This document shows positions 45,388-57,097 of a stretch of DNA of 64,000 nucleotides, in pieces. Below the pieces are notes generated by a model. That model saw nothing but the letters and a program-made list of their open reading frames with translations, had not been told where the DNA came from and made no database searches. The DNA is from Heliocidaris erythrogramma. Taxonomy: Eukaryota > Echinodermata > Echinoidea > Camarodonta > Echinometridae. The DNA lies in NCBI GenBank assembly GCA_025617745.1, contig CM046870.1, forward strand, positions 27,609,927 through 27,673,926, in the 5' to 3' direction. Position 1 is the first letter of the stretch; every line of letters starts with the position of its first letter. The translations under genes were made by a program, and so were the position numbers.

Positions 45388-45514
45388 TGGGGTGTTGCAA
45401 GAAAGTTGCCATGAATGTTGCCATGAAAGTTCCATTTAAAATACATGCATCATATTTGCATTCGATAGCAAATGAGGGATTTGCAATTGATTGCAACTTT
45501 CTTACAACACCCCA
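45388..45514. mobile_element. TAA-flanked MITE (PIF/Harbinger-like)
   Basis: TGGGGTGTTGCAAGAAAGTT and its inverse AACTTTCTTACAACACCCCA bound 127 bp, with TAA on both sides (45385-45387 and 45515-45517). A 3-bp TAA duplication fits PIF/Harbinger. Confidence 0.7.
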
Positions 45515-45517
45515 TAA

Positions 45518-46884
45518 GACATCAGACGACACGCGGACGGACAGATTCTCTCAAACGCTGATACATGCATGCATATACCCACTTGTAGAGAGCAGTAATC
45601 ACAGCGAATCCATCAATATATTTGACTGGAGTTGATATGAGTTCGTTGGTACCTAAATCACGTATGGCTGTAGCTGATACATGAATGAATAATCGGCCCA
45701 CTTTGGACGCTCCTAAATCAATATGCTATACATTAAGAAAAGGGAGATGGGGAGAAGAAGGGCCATATAGGGGAGATGAAGACAGAGAGAGAGAGAGAGA
45801 GAGAGAGAAAGAGGAGAGAAAGAGAAAGAGAAGAAAGAAGAAATACGGGAGAAATTTAAAAACAACAACGATTAGATGTTTTTCTCACGCACTCACTGCT
45901 TTTACTTTGGGTTTTCGTACGGGCGCCACGACCATCAGGGCAATTGTTGTTTTCCTCAATTCTTTTTTTATCATCCGGCCAAAATATACTTCGAGATAAA
46001 GCTGATTTTGTTAGTTTATTGATTGGTGTAGCTCACATCATGACGTTGGTTATATAATATGATTTGATTATTTTAGTAACTTATAAAGATATTTTGTTGA
46101 CTGCATGGTTAAAAATTGTTTTCGAATCTAATTACACCAAAATTTCAGTTCCGTACTTGAAAAAAATATTTGTATTATCACCGGCAGATTTGTTTGGAAT
46201 ATTTCTTTTTAAAATAGAAGAAGTAGAAGAAGAAGAGGAAGAAGAAAAAGAAGAAGATGAAGACCCGGGAGGAGGAAGAGAAGAAGAAAACAGTAACAAG
46301 CCGGGTCTGTTTAAAAAAATATAGCTGTCAGTTGATTATAATTTCTTAAAATATTACTTAATGTACCTCTTTTTGTTACGCCCAGAATGACAACAAAATG
46401 CGATGATTGAGCAAGTACATAACTGCGTGTGTTTGCAAGATACCAATGTCGCACAGATGCAGAAAACGGTGTATTCCGTGGTTTGATACAAGTTTGCAAC
46501 CGTTAAAGTGGAAAAGTGCAGCATTAGTTTTCACAACTTTACAAACTGGAAAGCTCATTGTGCTTTTTTAAAAATCTCATACAGACCTTGCTCCGTTTAC
46601 AATAAAGTTAAATGACCGAATGAGAAAAGTGCGGGAAGAGTGGCTTTCGGGCGGCTAATTGAGGTGTGGGGCCCCGGCTGGCTACAGCCTACGGGACCGA
46701 CATTGTAGGTCTCGTCAGCCTACGGAAACTTTTCTGAGGGTTCAACCACACAGATAATGTCGATCTCGTGGGAGTTCGGTCTCGTGGGCTGTTGGTATCT
46801 TGGGATGTCCCGGATAGAACAGACATGCAAATAAAGAAACATGAAGTGAACTTTATGACGAGAAAAACGAAGTCATGAAAAGAA
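45518..46884. other. Non-coding
   Basis: Contains a (GA)n run (about 45780-45840) and a GAA-rich patch (46218-46290). No gene seen. Confidence 0.55.
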
Positions 46885-47033
46885 GAGAGTGATATGAGTA
46901 ATGGATGAGAAAGAGAGGGGAAGAGAGATAGAGAGAGATAGATAGATATACAGAGATAGAGAGAGAGAGAAAGAGAGAGAAGGAGAGAGAGAAAGAGATA
47001 AATAGAGAGAGATAGAGAGAAAGAGTAAGAGGG

Positions 47034-47077
<44 letters not shown>

Positions 47078-47182
47078 GAGAGAAGGAGAGAGAGAAAGAG
47101 AGAGAAGGAGAGAGAGAAATATGTATAGAGAGAGAGATAGAGAGAGAGAGTAAGAGGGAGAGAGAGAGAGAGAGAGAGAGAC
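46885..47182 (+). repeat. (GA)n microsatellite region
   Basis: About 300 bp of GA with GATA and a (TA)n patch at 47034-47044. Internal segments of GAGAGAAGGAGAGAGAGAAA repeat. Confidence 0.9.
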
Positions 47183-47689
47183 CCATCATGCCAATCGGGC
47201 AGAAGCAAAATATAGCACAACGAAAACAAAACAATCAGAACTAACAAGAATAAGTGGAGCCCTCTGCGGGATAAACTTGAATATGAACTGCCATGACACC
47301 AACTATTCTCCCTCCAAACCCTCTCGATAATAACCTAAATCAATTACCTCGCGCATGTGCGGCGACAAGAGGTTGGGCCAAGATTCTCATGACCCTACAA
47401 ACAAGTATGCTAAGGCTTCCGGTTTTCCCAAGGAACATATCTTCAGGCAAGATTCTCGAGCGGGATTCACTATTTTTTTAATTTTTGTACATGTCATCTG
47501 AATAAATATTAGTTTTGGAAGCTGTAATGAAAAATGATTGGCCATGTGGAATTTAATCCTCCCCGGGACAGATATGGATGTAATTAAGAGGGTATATTTT
47601 CTTATTATTCTCGTTATGGATTTTTTTTATTAGAGATGTAAAATTGGTGTCTTTCCCCCTGCTGAATCACATGCACTTTTTTCATATAT

Positions 47690-47960
47690 ACCCCTCTCCC
47701 AGTCTATCTCCCGATTATATCCATCTTCTCTCTCTCCTTTCTCTTCCCCCCTCTCTCTCTCATCCTTTTTTCCATCTCCCCATTGTGGCCCTCTCTTTCT
47801 ATCCTTTTCCACCCCTTTCCTTTTCTTTTCCTCAACCTATGTCCCCTCTCTCCATTCGCCATTTCATTCCTTCTCCTTTCCCCATCTCTCCATCTCTATT
47901 CTCCCCCTCTCTCTCTTTCCCTCTCATTATCCCCTTCTGTTTCTTTCTCTGGCGCCCCTC
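47690..47960 (+). repeat. CT-rich pyrimidine tract
   Basis: Imperfect CTCTC/CCCTTT sequence; no gene. Confidence 0.85.
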
Positions 47961-48436
47961 GTCTCTTGCTATCCTTACTTTGCCGTATGTCTTTCGAATC
48001 ACTGCTGTTTCATATTCATCTCGTGCAACCAAGTGGCGACAGCGCATGTTTTGAATGATGGCCGATCATTTTCTATCCCAAGCGCCATTAATGTTGAATG
48101 CTACGTGTTAAGCGATTGTAAGAGATATGTGTGACAACGCGCCACTCCACACGTACACAGATCACGTGAACAATTCTCACAACACCTTATTCATATACGA
48201 GTAAATGGAATGTTAAGCCCAAAAATGACATACATACATACATGTATACGAAAAACTCCGTGAGACCTTGACAGATGTATTTTCATCCTTAAAGATATCA
48301 TTCAGAATGCAATCGTATATAGGAAAGACATAATGGGATATTAGACTGTTGATGAAGTTGGTAATTGACAATCTTGACAGAAATTGTGATTGTTCATCTC
48401 TTCAGTTAGCCTATTTCATCGGTCTGGTGTAAATTG
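47961..48436. other. Non-coding flank beyond the LINE 3' end
   Basis: Contains a short ACAT run at 48231-48244 and nothing else recognised. Confidence 0.5.
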
Positions 48437-49590
48437 ATTTGTTTGTTTGTTTGTTTTTATTTCCGAAATCATAAAAAAATACAAAATCTGTACATAATTA
48501 GAGGCTTACATATTACACGAATGAAATACGGTTGGATAGCCCATTTCAGAGCTGTTTACAAAACAGCTCTGTTCTTCCATGGGGTCCAAATATTATACAT
48601 TATAATAATACACAATAATAGACATAAACAACAATATAGAGTGACCTCATTAAACTACATGTACAAAGCGAAAACTTTGTACTCCCTCACGGTTGAGTAT
48701 GAACCCACCCCACCCCCTCCCTCTCCCAGCTAATTATTCATTTAATTAAGTTAAAAAAAACATTCTGCAACCCCCCTCCCCCCTCCCCTAGAATTTAGTC
48801 TGAATAATTACATTAAATTCATATATCAAACTGAGCAAAGTGTTCTTGAACATACTTATTAAACAAGTTTAATGTGCCAATCTGACGAATGTGAAAAGGA
48901 AGTTCATTGTATAACACTGATCCACGGTATAAAAATGTACGTTTACATTGGTTCGTTCTTGGTTTAGGAAGCATTAGATTTTGATTAGATCTTAGCTTAT
49001 AACACTTTTCGTTAAATACAAATTTATCAGTCATATAACTAGGTGTTAGCCCATGAAATGTTTTAAATAACAACGAGTACATATGTCTCCTACGACGAGA
49101 TTTTATAGTTTCCCACTTCAAGGTTTCGTGAATTTGATGAATGGATTTATGATCATAAGGCTTAACTCGAAGAATAATTCTTCCGGCCCGATTCTGAAGC
49201 TTCTGAAGTTGACCAAGATAATTATTATTTGCACTTTGCCAAACAGTATCCGCATAGTCAATATGAGGTAATATTACAGAAGTATAAATTAATTTCAGAT
49301 TTGACTCATTAATAAAATATCTCAGTCTCCTTAAGAAACCAATCATTTTACCAATTTTCTGGTTTAGTTTCTCAATATGAATATCCCACTTAAGTTCACA
49401 ATCTACATTCACCCCAAGATATTTGAAACAAGTTACTTGATTAAGTCTAGTGGTATTAATCTCAAGATCAAGAGTGTGATGTTTAGAAAGCATAGCCTTC
49501 GTTCCTAAAAGCATGCAAACTGTTTTACTGGAGTTCACCATGAGTCTATTCACATTCATCCAAGATTTATCGGTCGGATGAGAAATGAAT
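48437..49590 (-). mobile_element. 5'-truncated non-LTR (LINE) retrotransposon
   Basis: On the minus strand, a partial reverse transcriptase ORF is followed by about 360 bp of 3'UTR and ends in a (CAAA)n tail, seen as TTTG repeats at 48437-48457 on the plus strand. Homology starts only in the last third of RT, near 49590. This is the common result of incomplete target-primed reverse transcription. The clade is probably Jockey/CR1-like. Confidence 0.8.
48819..49559 (-). pseudogene. C-terminal fragment of LINE reverse transcriptase (246 aa open)
   Basis: The fragment covers the end of the palm, thumb and the C-terminal region of a LINE RT. Visible landmarks are N-S-S-K-T near residue 11 (the N..KT motif), YLGV at about 47-50, LKW.IHI, and the ILPHIDYADTVWQSA stretch typical of Jockey/CR1 and related elements. 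The catalytic YADD box, fingers and endonuclease are all missing, so it cannot act by itself. The frame is open to its natural stop (TGA), suggesting a fairly young insertion. In-frame codons upstream of the ATG still fit the family (W directly before M), so this Met is internal and not a true start. Confidence 0.85.
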
Positions 49591-49687
49591 AATGGTGATA
49601 ATATTATCCTGATGCGATTGGCCCTTCAAGATTTCAGTCTGTCGTCATTAATCATCATTTGAAAAAGTATGCTCATTAACGATTTAG

Positions 49688-50127
49688 TCCCGCATTGACT
49701 ATTGAATTATCTCATCCCCATAGGCTCAATACAGGGACCATCCGGTTATATATATACATGTATATATATATATATTCCGCTTTTTATATAGCGCCTAATA
49801 CATCAATAGTTGTGTTTCTAAGCGCTTTACAGATATATTATTACCCCGGTCATCGGATTCTGACATGCCCGCACACAATGTGTGCACTTTATCCGCTCCC
49901 TGGGGAGTATTCCAGCAAGAGCAGTACAGTGACGCTCAAATTGCTAAACAAACGACATTAACTTTCGCATCCTACCGGGTACCCATTAAACACCTGGGTG
50001 GAGAGTGGCAAATGTAGATTAACGTCTTGCCAAAGGACGTTAGTGCTGTGGTGGGATTCGAACCCCGGACCTCGTGGTTCACAGTCCGGGGACTTATCCA
50101 CTGATCCACAACACCGTGGGCAATGGG
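49688..50127 (+). mobile_element. CCCGTTG MITE, copy interrupted by a SINE
   Basis: Left part to about 49747, right part from 50114, with TTAA at 50128-50131. The SINE on the minus strand sits between them. Confidence 0.7.
49748..50113 (-). mobile_element. tRNA-derived SINE, copy 2, inserted into a CCCGTTG MITE
   Basis: Minus orientation. The tRNA-like head is at about 50030-50113 with B box GGTTCGAATCC. The shared body (GGCAAGACGTTAATCTAC, CCCAGGTGTTTAATGGGTACC) follows, then a longer 3' part ending in a (TA)n tail at 49748-49775. The two flanks (to 49747 and from 50114) rejoin to the sequence seen uninterrupted at 44974-45053, which marks the insertion point. Confidence 0.8.
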
Positions 50128-50131
50128 TTAA

Positions 50132-51471
50132 CTGAAAATAATCGACATTAAGTTAAGTTATATCTTGTGTGAAATGTCTTCCTCCTTCTTTCCAATGCTT
50201 TGATGAATGAACAACTACGAAGAATTTCAAAAATTTACAAGAAACACGATGCATCCATAAGATCAACAATTTCTTAACTACAAAATATTTTACTCGAAGC
50301 CGCTTCCAGCAAGAACTGGAACAGATAGTCGCTGGGATGTATTCGCGAAATATTGAAACAAATGCACCTGGGAACCGCTCCTGAGGAACGGTTCTTAGAG
50401 CGCTCTAACGAGGTGAGTGTGAAAGGGCTCTATGAACACCAGAGCTGATGGTGAATTTATGGAAGATTTGCCGGGGAGAAAAGGAGCTTGAATTTTTTGC
50501 TGCCTAATCTTCTGTTTGTTTCTAGTACTCCATAAATACTCATTAATGTATACGATTTCAACTCTTAATCAGTATTTTTCTCTTCTCAGCTTCAACAAGA
50601 ACTCGAATAGAATGTTCCAGTCTGAGAAGAATATTTTTACCATTGCTACACTGGGTAGACTTTATTTATTGTAATCCAGGTAGCTTCCAAAACACGCTAA
50701 ATCCACAATTTTTTAAAATTGATTTTGTGGGGATACCTGGATGCTTTTAAAGAGTGAGTTTTCTATTTAACATGATTTATTACACTGCGGTGAATAGGAC
50801 AATCAATAGGACAATCAATATCAAAATAGGAGAATAAACAAACAAAAAAATCCTTATTTTCTCATACTTTGTTTTGTGGATGTAGCATCTTTTGGAAGCA
50901 AACTCTTCCAAATGCAATTCAAGCCTTTCATACCTTTAAGCTCAGACATTTTGATTACGGAGACGTGATGGAGAGGCATGAAACAGGGAAATGATTTGTT
51001 TTCCCTGGACGGAGGATAGAAAACCCAAGCAAACGAAAATCTTGGGATAACGACATGTACAGCTCATACCCAGCCTCCTGTCTTCCTTTACTGTCACTTT
51101 CTATATTAAATCTTTTCCGTTCCCTTTTTATCATTTTTCCTTGTTTTATTCGAAGCACAACCTTGACCTTTTGGAAAGCTATCGACACTTATCGACGGAC
51201 AATCCTCGGACGTTGAAATTTTTGTATTGGATTGGCAAGGGGGGGGGGGGGAAGGGGTGTGTTCACAAACTTTATAGAGTTTGTTCTTGGCAGCGACAAA
51301 TATCTACGTGAATGCTCTGTTTTGCGCGTGTTAACCGAGTCATCCAAAAAAATAAATGTTTTTTTTTTTACTGGGGCTGCCATTTCATTTCCAATTCGGG
51401 GGGTATTTGGGTATAACTTAAAATTACCCATAACGTCGAATGGATGGGACAGTAGAAAGCAATTTAGATAA
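50132..51471. other. Non-coding
   Basis: A small foldback at about 50670-50745 (ATCCAGGTAGC with TACCTGGATGC; CCACAATTTTTTAA with ATTTTGTGG) and a G run at 51240-51251. Confidence 0.5.
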
Positions 51472-51560
51472 AGAGCGAGAGAGAGAGAGAAAGAGAGAGA
51501 GAAAGGGAGAAGGGGGTTAAGAGATGGGAGTGATAAAGAGAGAGAGAGAGAGAAGGGGGG
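51472..51560 (+). repeat. (GA)n microsatellite
   Basis: GA runs broken by AAGGGGG blocks. Confidence 0.9.
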
Positions 51561-51961
51561 CGATGGAAAGCGAAAGAGAGAGTGTGGAATTAAAAGCAGT
51601 AGGGGTTTGAAAAGACTAAATAGATCAAGAAAGGAAAACGATATCACCATCAGCTCTATCAGATAAACAATTCATATCATTCATTCCCAGTTCTTTTGTC
51701 AGAGTGATCATCACAAGAAGGGAAAATAAAGGGTAAGAGACTGAAACGAATTTTGAAGGAAAAAAATGTCAAAGAGCTTTTAAAGACCACAGGATGCCAC
51801 ACGTTAGGAAAAAAGTATATCCAAATCTTCTTTAGATAAGTATTTCAGGTTATCACCCAGATATATCAGAACAAAACAAGTTATACCTCTTTAAAGATCT
51901 ACTTTAAATCATCATAGGCCTCATTCTTTTTTTAAGGACAATTGAAAGAGCTGTATAAGGC

Positions 51962-52135
51962 GAGATTGAAAGAGAGAGAGAGAGAGAGGGAGAAAGAGAG
52001 AGAAATAGAGATAGAGAAGGAGAATAGAAAGAGAAAGAGAAGGAGAAAGAGAGAGGGGGAGAGAGAGAAAGAGAGAGAGAGAGCTAGAGGGATACAGAGA
52101 GAGATAGAAAGAAAGAAAAAGGGAAGAAGAGAAAG
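51962..52135 (+). repeat. (GA)n microsatellite
   Basis: Imperfect GA/GGAGAAA repeats; the Arg/Glu-rich frame is an artefact. Confidence 0.9.
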
Positions 52136-52338
52136 GGTCTATAAGAACCAAGCCCCCCCCCCAAAAAAAAAAGGCCGAAAGAATACGTCACGCACACACA
52201 CCCACTTCAGACGGTGATGTAATTGCTACAGACAATCACAACCTTCAGTAAATGTAATAAAACATTCGGATTAACTAATCCGCTTATGGATAGTAAGGCA
52301 ATTTATAATTATCTTCCTCTCTTTTTAGATATCGAATA

Positions 52339-52597
52339 CACTGTAAAAAATAACTCTAGATTAACAGGTTTTTTTACTTGTTGATTTTCCTGCCATTTCA
52401 CAAGAAAAATACCGTATTAACAGAAAAACGGCCAAAACTTGTAATTTTACAAGTCAAAAAACCTGTTAATGGAATGGCAGGAAAATCAATTTTCCTGCCA
52501 TTTCACAAGAAAAATACCGTATTAACAGAAAAACGGCCAAAACTTGTAATTTTACAAGTCAAAAAAACCTGTTAATCTACAGTTATTTTTTACAGTG
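52339..52597. mobile_element. TA-flanked MITE with an internal 105-bp tandem duplication
   Basis: CACTGTAAAAAATAACT at the left and its inverse at the right are flanked by TA (52337-52338 and 52598-52599). Inside, a unit starting TTTTCCTGCCATTTCACAAG occurs at 52385 and again at 52490. The first letters of the terminus match those of the nested element at 27448. Confidence 0.8.
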
Positions 52598-52599
52598 TA

Positions 52600-52832
52600 G
52601 GTGTTGTGATCTAGAGGATGAGTCGACGGTTTATATGGATATCATTTTACTTGGTTCGAATCCCTGCAATGGCAGTAAAACGTCCCTTGGCAAGGTATTG
52701 ATCTACATTTTCCTCTTTCGACACAGGTAAAGTAAATGGGTATATCAGTAAGAAGAAATTTAATGTATGCTTGTTTGCATGTCAGTATCACAGTTTCGAG
52801 GTGTCTTGATAGATAAAAAATACAACTAATAT
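52600..52832 (+). mobile_element. tRNA-derived SINE, copy 3 (diverged)
   Basis: Starts GGTGTTGTGATCTAGAGGAT and carries B box GGTTCGAATCC. The conserved body TTGGCAAGGTATTGATCTAC follows, with an A-rich tail GATAAAAAATACAAC. It abuts the TA-flanked MITE ending at 52597. Confidence 0.7.
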
Positions 52833-53195
52833 CATCTCGATTTCTCATCTCGATTGCGACTAATCATCAGAAATAAAAACAAACAAAACAAGCGAACAGT
52901 ATATATATTATTTAAAAAAAGATTCCCGCCCCCTCTTTCGCGAAATTTGATGACATATCATCATTCCGACAATTTACTAATCCCCAATCGTCTCTATTGC
53001 GGCATTACCGCAAGGATTTTTTTCTCTTCAGAATATGAAGAAATGTATACAGTAAAATCCAATAGTGAAATAACAAAAAAGTGTATTTCCCAAGTGCAAA
53101 TTTCTTGGGAGAGTGATAATTACCTGATAATCTTTAAATGCCTCTTTTTCAAAAAGGAACCAGGTCGTTCGTCTTCGATCTGTGTGCCTCCAAGT

Positions 53196-53619
53196 AATTT
53201 TGAATCCGAAATGGATCAACGAAGTCGGCGCTACAATTTTAAATCCCAAATGAATAACCGAAGTCGATGTTACAAGTTTGGATCAGAAACGAATCAACGA
53301 AGTCGATGTTGCAAGTTTGGATCAGAAAAGAATCAACGAAGGTCGATGTTACAATTTTGAAATCCGAAGTGCATGAAGTGAATCAACGAATTCGGTGTAA
53401 GAATTTTGAATCAGAAATAAATCAACGAAGTTGGTGTTACAATTTCGAATCCGAAATGCATCTATGAAGTCGATGTTACAGGTTTGGATCAGAAACGAGT
53501 CGACGAAGTCGATGATACAAGTTTGGATCAGAAACGAATCCACGAAGTCGGTGTTACAATTTTGAATCCGAAATGAATCAACGAAGTACATGTGTAGATG
53601 TAACAGTTTTGTATAATTC
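53196..53619 (+). repeat. 39-bp minisatellite, about ten units
   Basis: Units read like GAATCAACGAAGTCGATGTT followed by ACAAGTTTGGATCAGAAAC. Most are exactly 39 bp (13 codons); one is 41 and one 48. The multiple of three keeps frames open on both strands, which explains the Asn-Gln-Arg-Ser-rich open frames here. I do not treat these as genes. Confidence 0.9.
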
Positions 53620-54344
53620 TAAAATAATCAACGTGGTAGATGGATATTTTATAGGTGGGTTGTATTTTTTGTCCTCGAGAATATAAATTAGATTGTTGGG
53701 GTCTCATCTGTTCTGTTGGATTCTAGCCGACCTTGCATGGATAATGAAGACGTGCGAGACTCAGTCATGGATTAGGACAGATTTTGCTCCGTAGGTTGAG
53801 CTAAAGTAATCGGTGATATCGGGCACGTGTACCCGCCGAAATATAGGGAGGGAGGAGAAGGAATTTTTTTATAACAAGGAAATGCTATAAAACAAATCTA
53901 AAAATTTGTGGGAACACGCCGCAGAATAAGGATGAAACAGTAAAACAAACAGTCTCTAACATAATCATAATAATAGTATTAATAGTATTAATATTAATTT
54001 CATTTATACCCTTGTAGATAAAATAAGATATTGCTACACTATCAACACACAAAATGTTACATGTTACAATTCATGATTGTGAATAATGAATGTTGCTTGT
54101 TATGAAATATGATTTGTTGCCATTTATATGTATTATAGTTATTAGAAAATGAAGGGAAGAAAGTTTAATAGCGTTAGTACCGTTTGGAGAAACTGGAGGA
54201 TAAAGAATAAGAATACAGGCCTATATAACGTCATTATTAGGAGATCAAGATAAAGACACACAGACACATATTTTGAGGATGCAGGATAGGATGCAGCCAT
54301 AGAATGCTCGTGTAGGAATAATAAGAGAGAAATTAAATGGGAGT
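53620..54344. other. Non-coding
   Basis: AT-rich, with an AATAGTATTAAT repeat patch at 53970-53995. Confidence 0.55.
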
Positions 54345-54740
54345 GGGATACAGAGGGAGATAAAGAGAGAGAGAGAAAGGGAGATATTAGTAAAACAAAA
54401 TATGAGTGTCGCTTCGCGTTATAGAGGGAGGGGGAGAGAGAGAGCGAGGGAGAGGGGAGAGGGGAGGTAACACAAAAAGAGAGGCATAATAATGGGAAAT
54501 AATTAAACGGGTAAGAGGTTAGCTGGAGTCGGTATGGGTGTGGGTGTGTGTGTGTGAGTGAGTGTGTGTGTGCGTGAGAGATAGAGAGAGAGAGAGGGGG
54601 AGGGAGAGAGGGAGGACAGCGTGAGGACTAATTAGGAGAGAGAGAAGAAAAAAAAAAGACCGAGAGAGAAAGAGAGACAGACAGAGTGTGAGAGAGATCG
54701 AGAGAGGGGGAAAGAGATGAAAGAAAAGGTAGAAAGCGAG
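54345..54740 (+). repeat. GA/GT microsatellite region
   Basis: GA-rich sequence with a (GT)n stretch at 54537-54575. Confidence 0.9.
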
Positions 54741-55724
54741 GAGTATTCCAAGAAGGTGAAAGCTGTGCACAAAAAAAAAAAATAATAATAAAAATATAAA
54801 TGAGGAAGGCTCATAACAAAATAACAAGGATTTTTTCTCAAACTGAACAGAGATATTCACCTACTGTAAGTAATATCAAGGGACCGTTCGCAGCAGATGT
54901 CGCTGGCCTGGTCAAGCTCTCGTGTCTGTCCAGCCATGAATGATTTTCAATGAGGCAGAGTCCGTGATCCAATACAATTACAACCTCGCATCACTCGTGT
55001 TCGCTTCGCTGCTGGTTACGTGTACATTATCCTTTCTTCAAAATTATGATTTCATGCTGTTATTGGTTTGTTGAAAAGTGTCTGACATACATTACTTTTT
55101 CCCTTGTCCGAACAGACCTGTTTTCTTCTGTATAATCAAAACTTCACAAAATGACAGACAAGACTGTGCAGTATTACTTCTATTCTGAATATTATTTCTA
55201 TTTTGAATATATTTAGTTCAAAGTACCAATATCTTATCAAACACGAACATTCTTATAACAAGCCCTATACAGTAAATAAAATATCTGTATGATGTCTTCG
55301 ACTATGAAACAGTTTGCTTTTGATAATAAAATGGTGGCTGTTTAGAGAGTTGCAATTGATATTCTTCACTATCATAAAAACCCCAAACATTTGGCGTGTC
55401 TATATGTTTATACATTTACTAAAACAGTATACAAGGTCGTTATCTGAATGTTTAGCAGTGTTAACAATAACACATTTTGACACAACCTGAAAAAAGTTAC
55501 GAAATGTATGCAGTAAGTTTGTTAGTTGACCAGAAATTATTTCTTTTAAATTCAAGTATCATGCAAGTATGTAAAATAATGTAACCATAGCATTTATATA
55601 TACGTTGCTACCAATCACTGATGAAAAACGACATGGACCAAAAATGTATAATCACTTTATAAATACCCTCAAAGTTTAAACCCACCATGAATACTTGGGA
55701 TGTGCAGCAAAATTCTTGATCTGA
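54741..55724. other. Non-coding
   Basis: The GC-richer patch at 54880-55025 has no convincing open frame. The rest is AT-rich. Confidence 0.5.
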
Positions 55725-55858
55725 GGGCTTTTCATCAAGACTCTTGTCGGTGATTTTTACCGACAAATTTGCTCTCAGCCAATCAGATGCAAATATCTCA
55801 GTAGCTTATAACAGTTATTGCGACTTGTCACTGATGACAAGTTTTATGAAACAGGGCC
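55725..55858. mobile_element. GGGCC-ended MITE, related to 6830-6978
   Basis: Ends GGGCTTTTCATCAAGACT and TTTTATGAAACAGGGCC, with inner CTTGTCGGTGA / TCACTGATGACAAG. The core is shared with 6830-6978. Confidence 0.65.
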
Positions 55859-56567
55859 TTGGCGTCGCCTATATGAACATGTCCCCTTAATGAACACAGA
55901 AACTGCAGCATAAGAGTCGACTGGTGTAATATGAAAATGGCAATCTATATCTCTTACCCATGCATTCAGTTGAATCTTTTCCAAGGCATATAATAGGACC
56001 TCGACCTTATGAAGAGAAAATCGAAAGCGCGGCATTCAGCTTTGATCATCCTCATCACCGTTAAATAACGACACCTGGTACTGAGGTACATATTAACAGA
56101 CAGAGGCGAGATGAATGAAGAATAGACATGATAGAATGGAGAACTCTCCGGATTTTTTAAAATTAAACTCCCCTATCAAGCGAAGACTGTGTGACCGTTG
56201 TTCTGTGGAAAAAGGAAAGGGGTCTTTCATGAATAAAGTTCGAAAATGACGCAAGTATAGACGCAAGTCGAAAGGTAAACCAGAGTTGATAATGAATATT
56301 ATTGGTTTTTAAATGTGTCTCTTTATATGCATAATGCAGGAGACCCTTTTATCTTTCATTTCTCTCTTCATTTTAGCCACGTAGAATATTCAATCATTCC
56401 CTTTCTGTTTCTGTAAGTTGAGAGGACAAAATCAAGGGAATAGTTGGAGAAAGGGTGATGACGTCAGTGGCAAGTAGAGCATTCATTTTCTAGTCAGCGA
56501 TTCATCGAAAGCTTTTTGGGAATCACTTCTTTTATCCCGATTTGAAGCCCATAAATACGCCATTTAT

Positions 56568-56696
56568 ACCTCAGTCGCACCGCCAAACCGATTCCATACC
56601 GACTCCAAATCGACGCATTCCTGGCCACTGGGGATAATGTATATTTTGTTCGGTCTGTTGTCGGTCTGGGATCGGTCTCTTAGGTGTGACGAGGGT
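56568..56696. mobile_element. Possible MITE with CCTCAGTCGCACC ends
   Basis: ACCTCAGTCGCACC and GGTGTGACGAGGGT are imperfect inverse ends around repeated CGGTCT / ACCGA motifs. No clear target duplication was seen. Confidence 0.45.
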
Positions 56697-56950
56697 ATTT
56701 AGGAGGAATCCGAGAGCAAGTCTTTGCCATATCAATCGTCCCGACAGAGAGTGAGGGGAGGAGCGATGTCAATCTTGTCCTTGGATGCTTTAGTAGCAGG
56801 GGTAAGACGGGCTAGGGGATGGGGGCAATGGTGGAGGGTTGAGCCCCGGCCCCATTTTCCGATACCGATATCTATAACTAGTGTTATACCTACAGGGGTA
56901 CTTCTAGAATCAAATGGCGAAAATGAGAGAGAAATTTTAGCCAAATCAAA

Positions 56951-56982
<32 letters not shown>

Positions 56983-57029
56983 GGGGGGGGGGGGGGGGGG
57001 GGGGGGAGGGGGGGGGGGGAGGGGGAGGA
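56951..57029 (+). repeat. (GA)n followed by a long poly-G tract
   Basis: After a GA run, about 45 bases are almost pure G (about 56982-57028), a strong G-quadruplex candidate and a likely sequencing hazard. Confidence 0.9.
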
Positions 57030-57097
57030 AATGGGGAACCTCCTTCCACATCTCCTCACTTACTCGCATTTCATCTACATAGGAATACGGGTACCAC

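Noticed and set aside
46064-46324. Frame ending in a Glu-rich stretch
   Set aside because: The acidic part is a GAA microsatellite and the rest has no signature.
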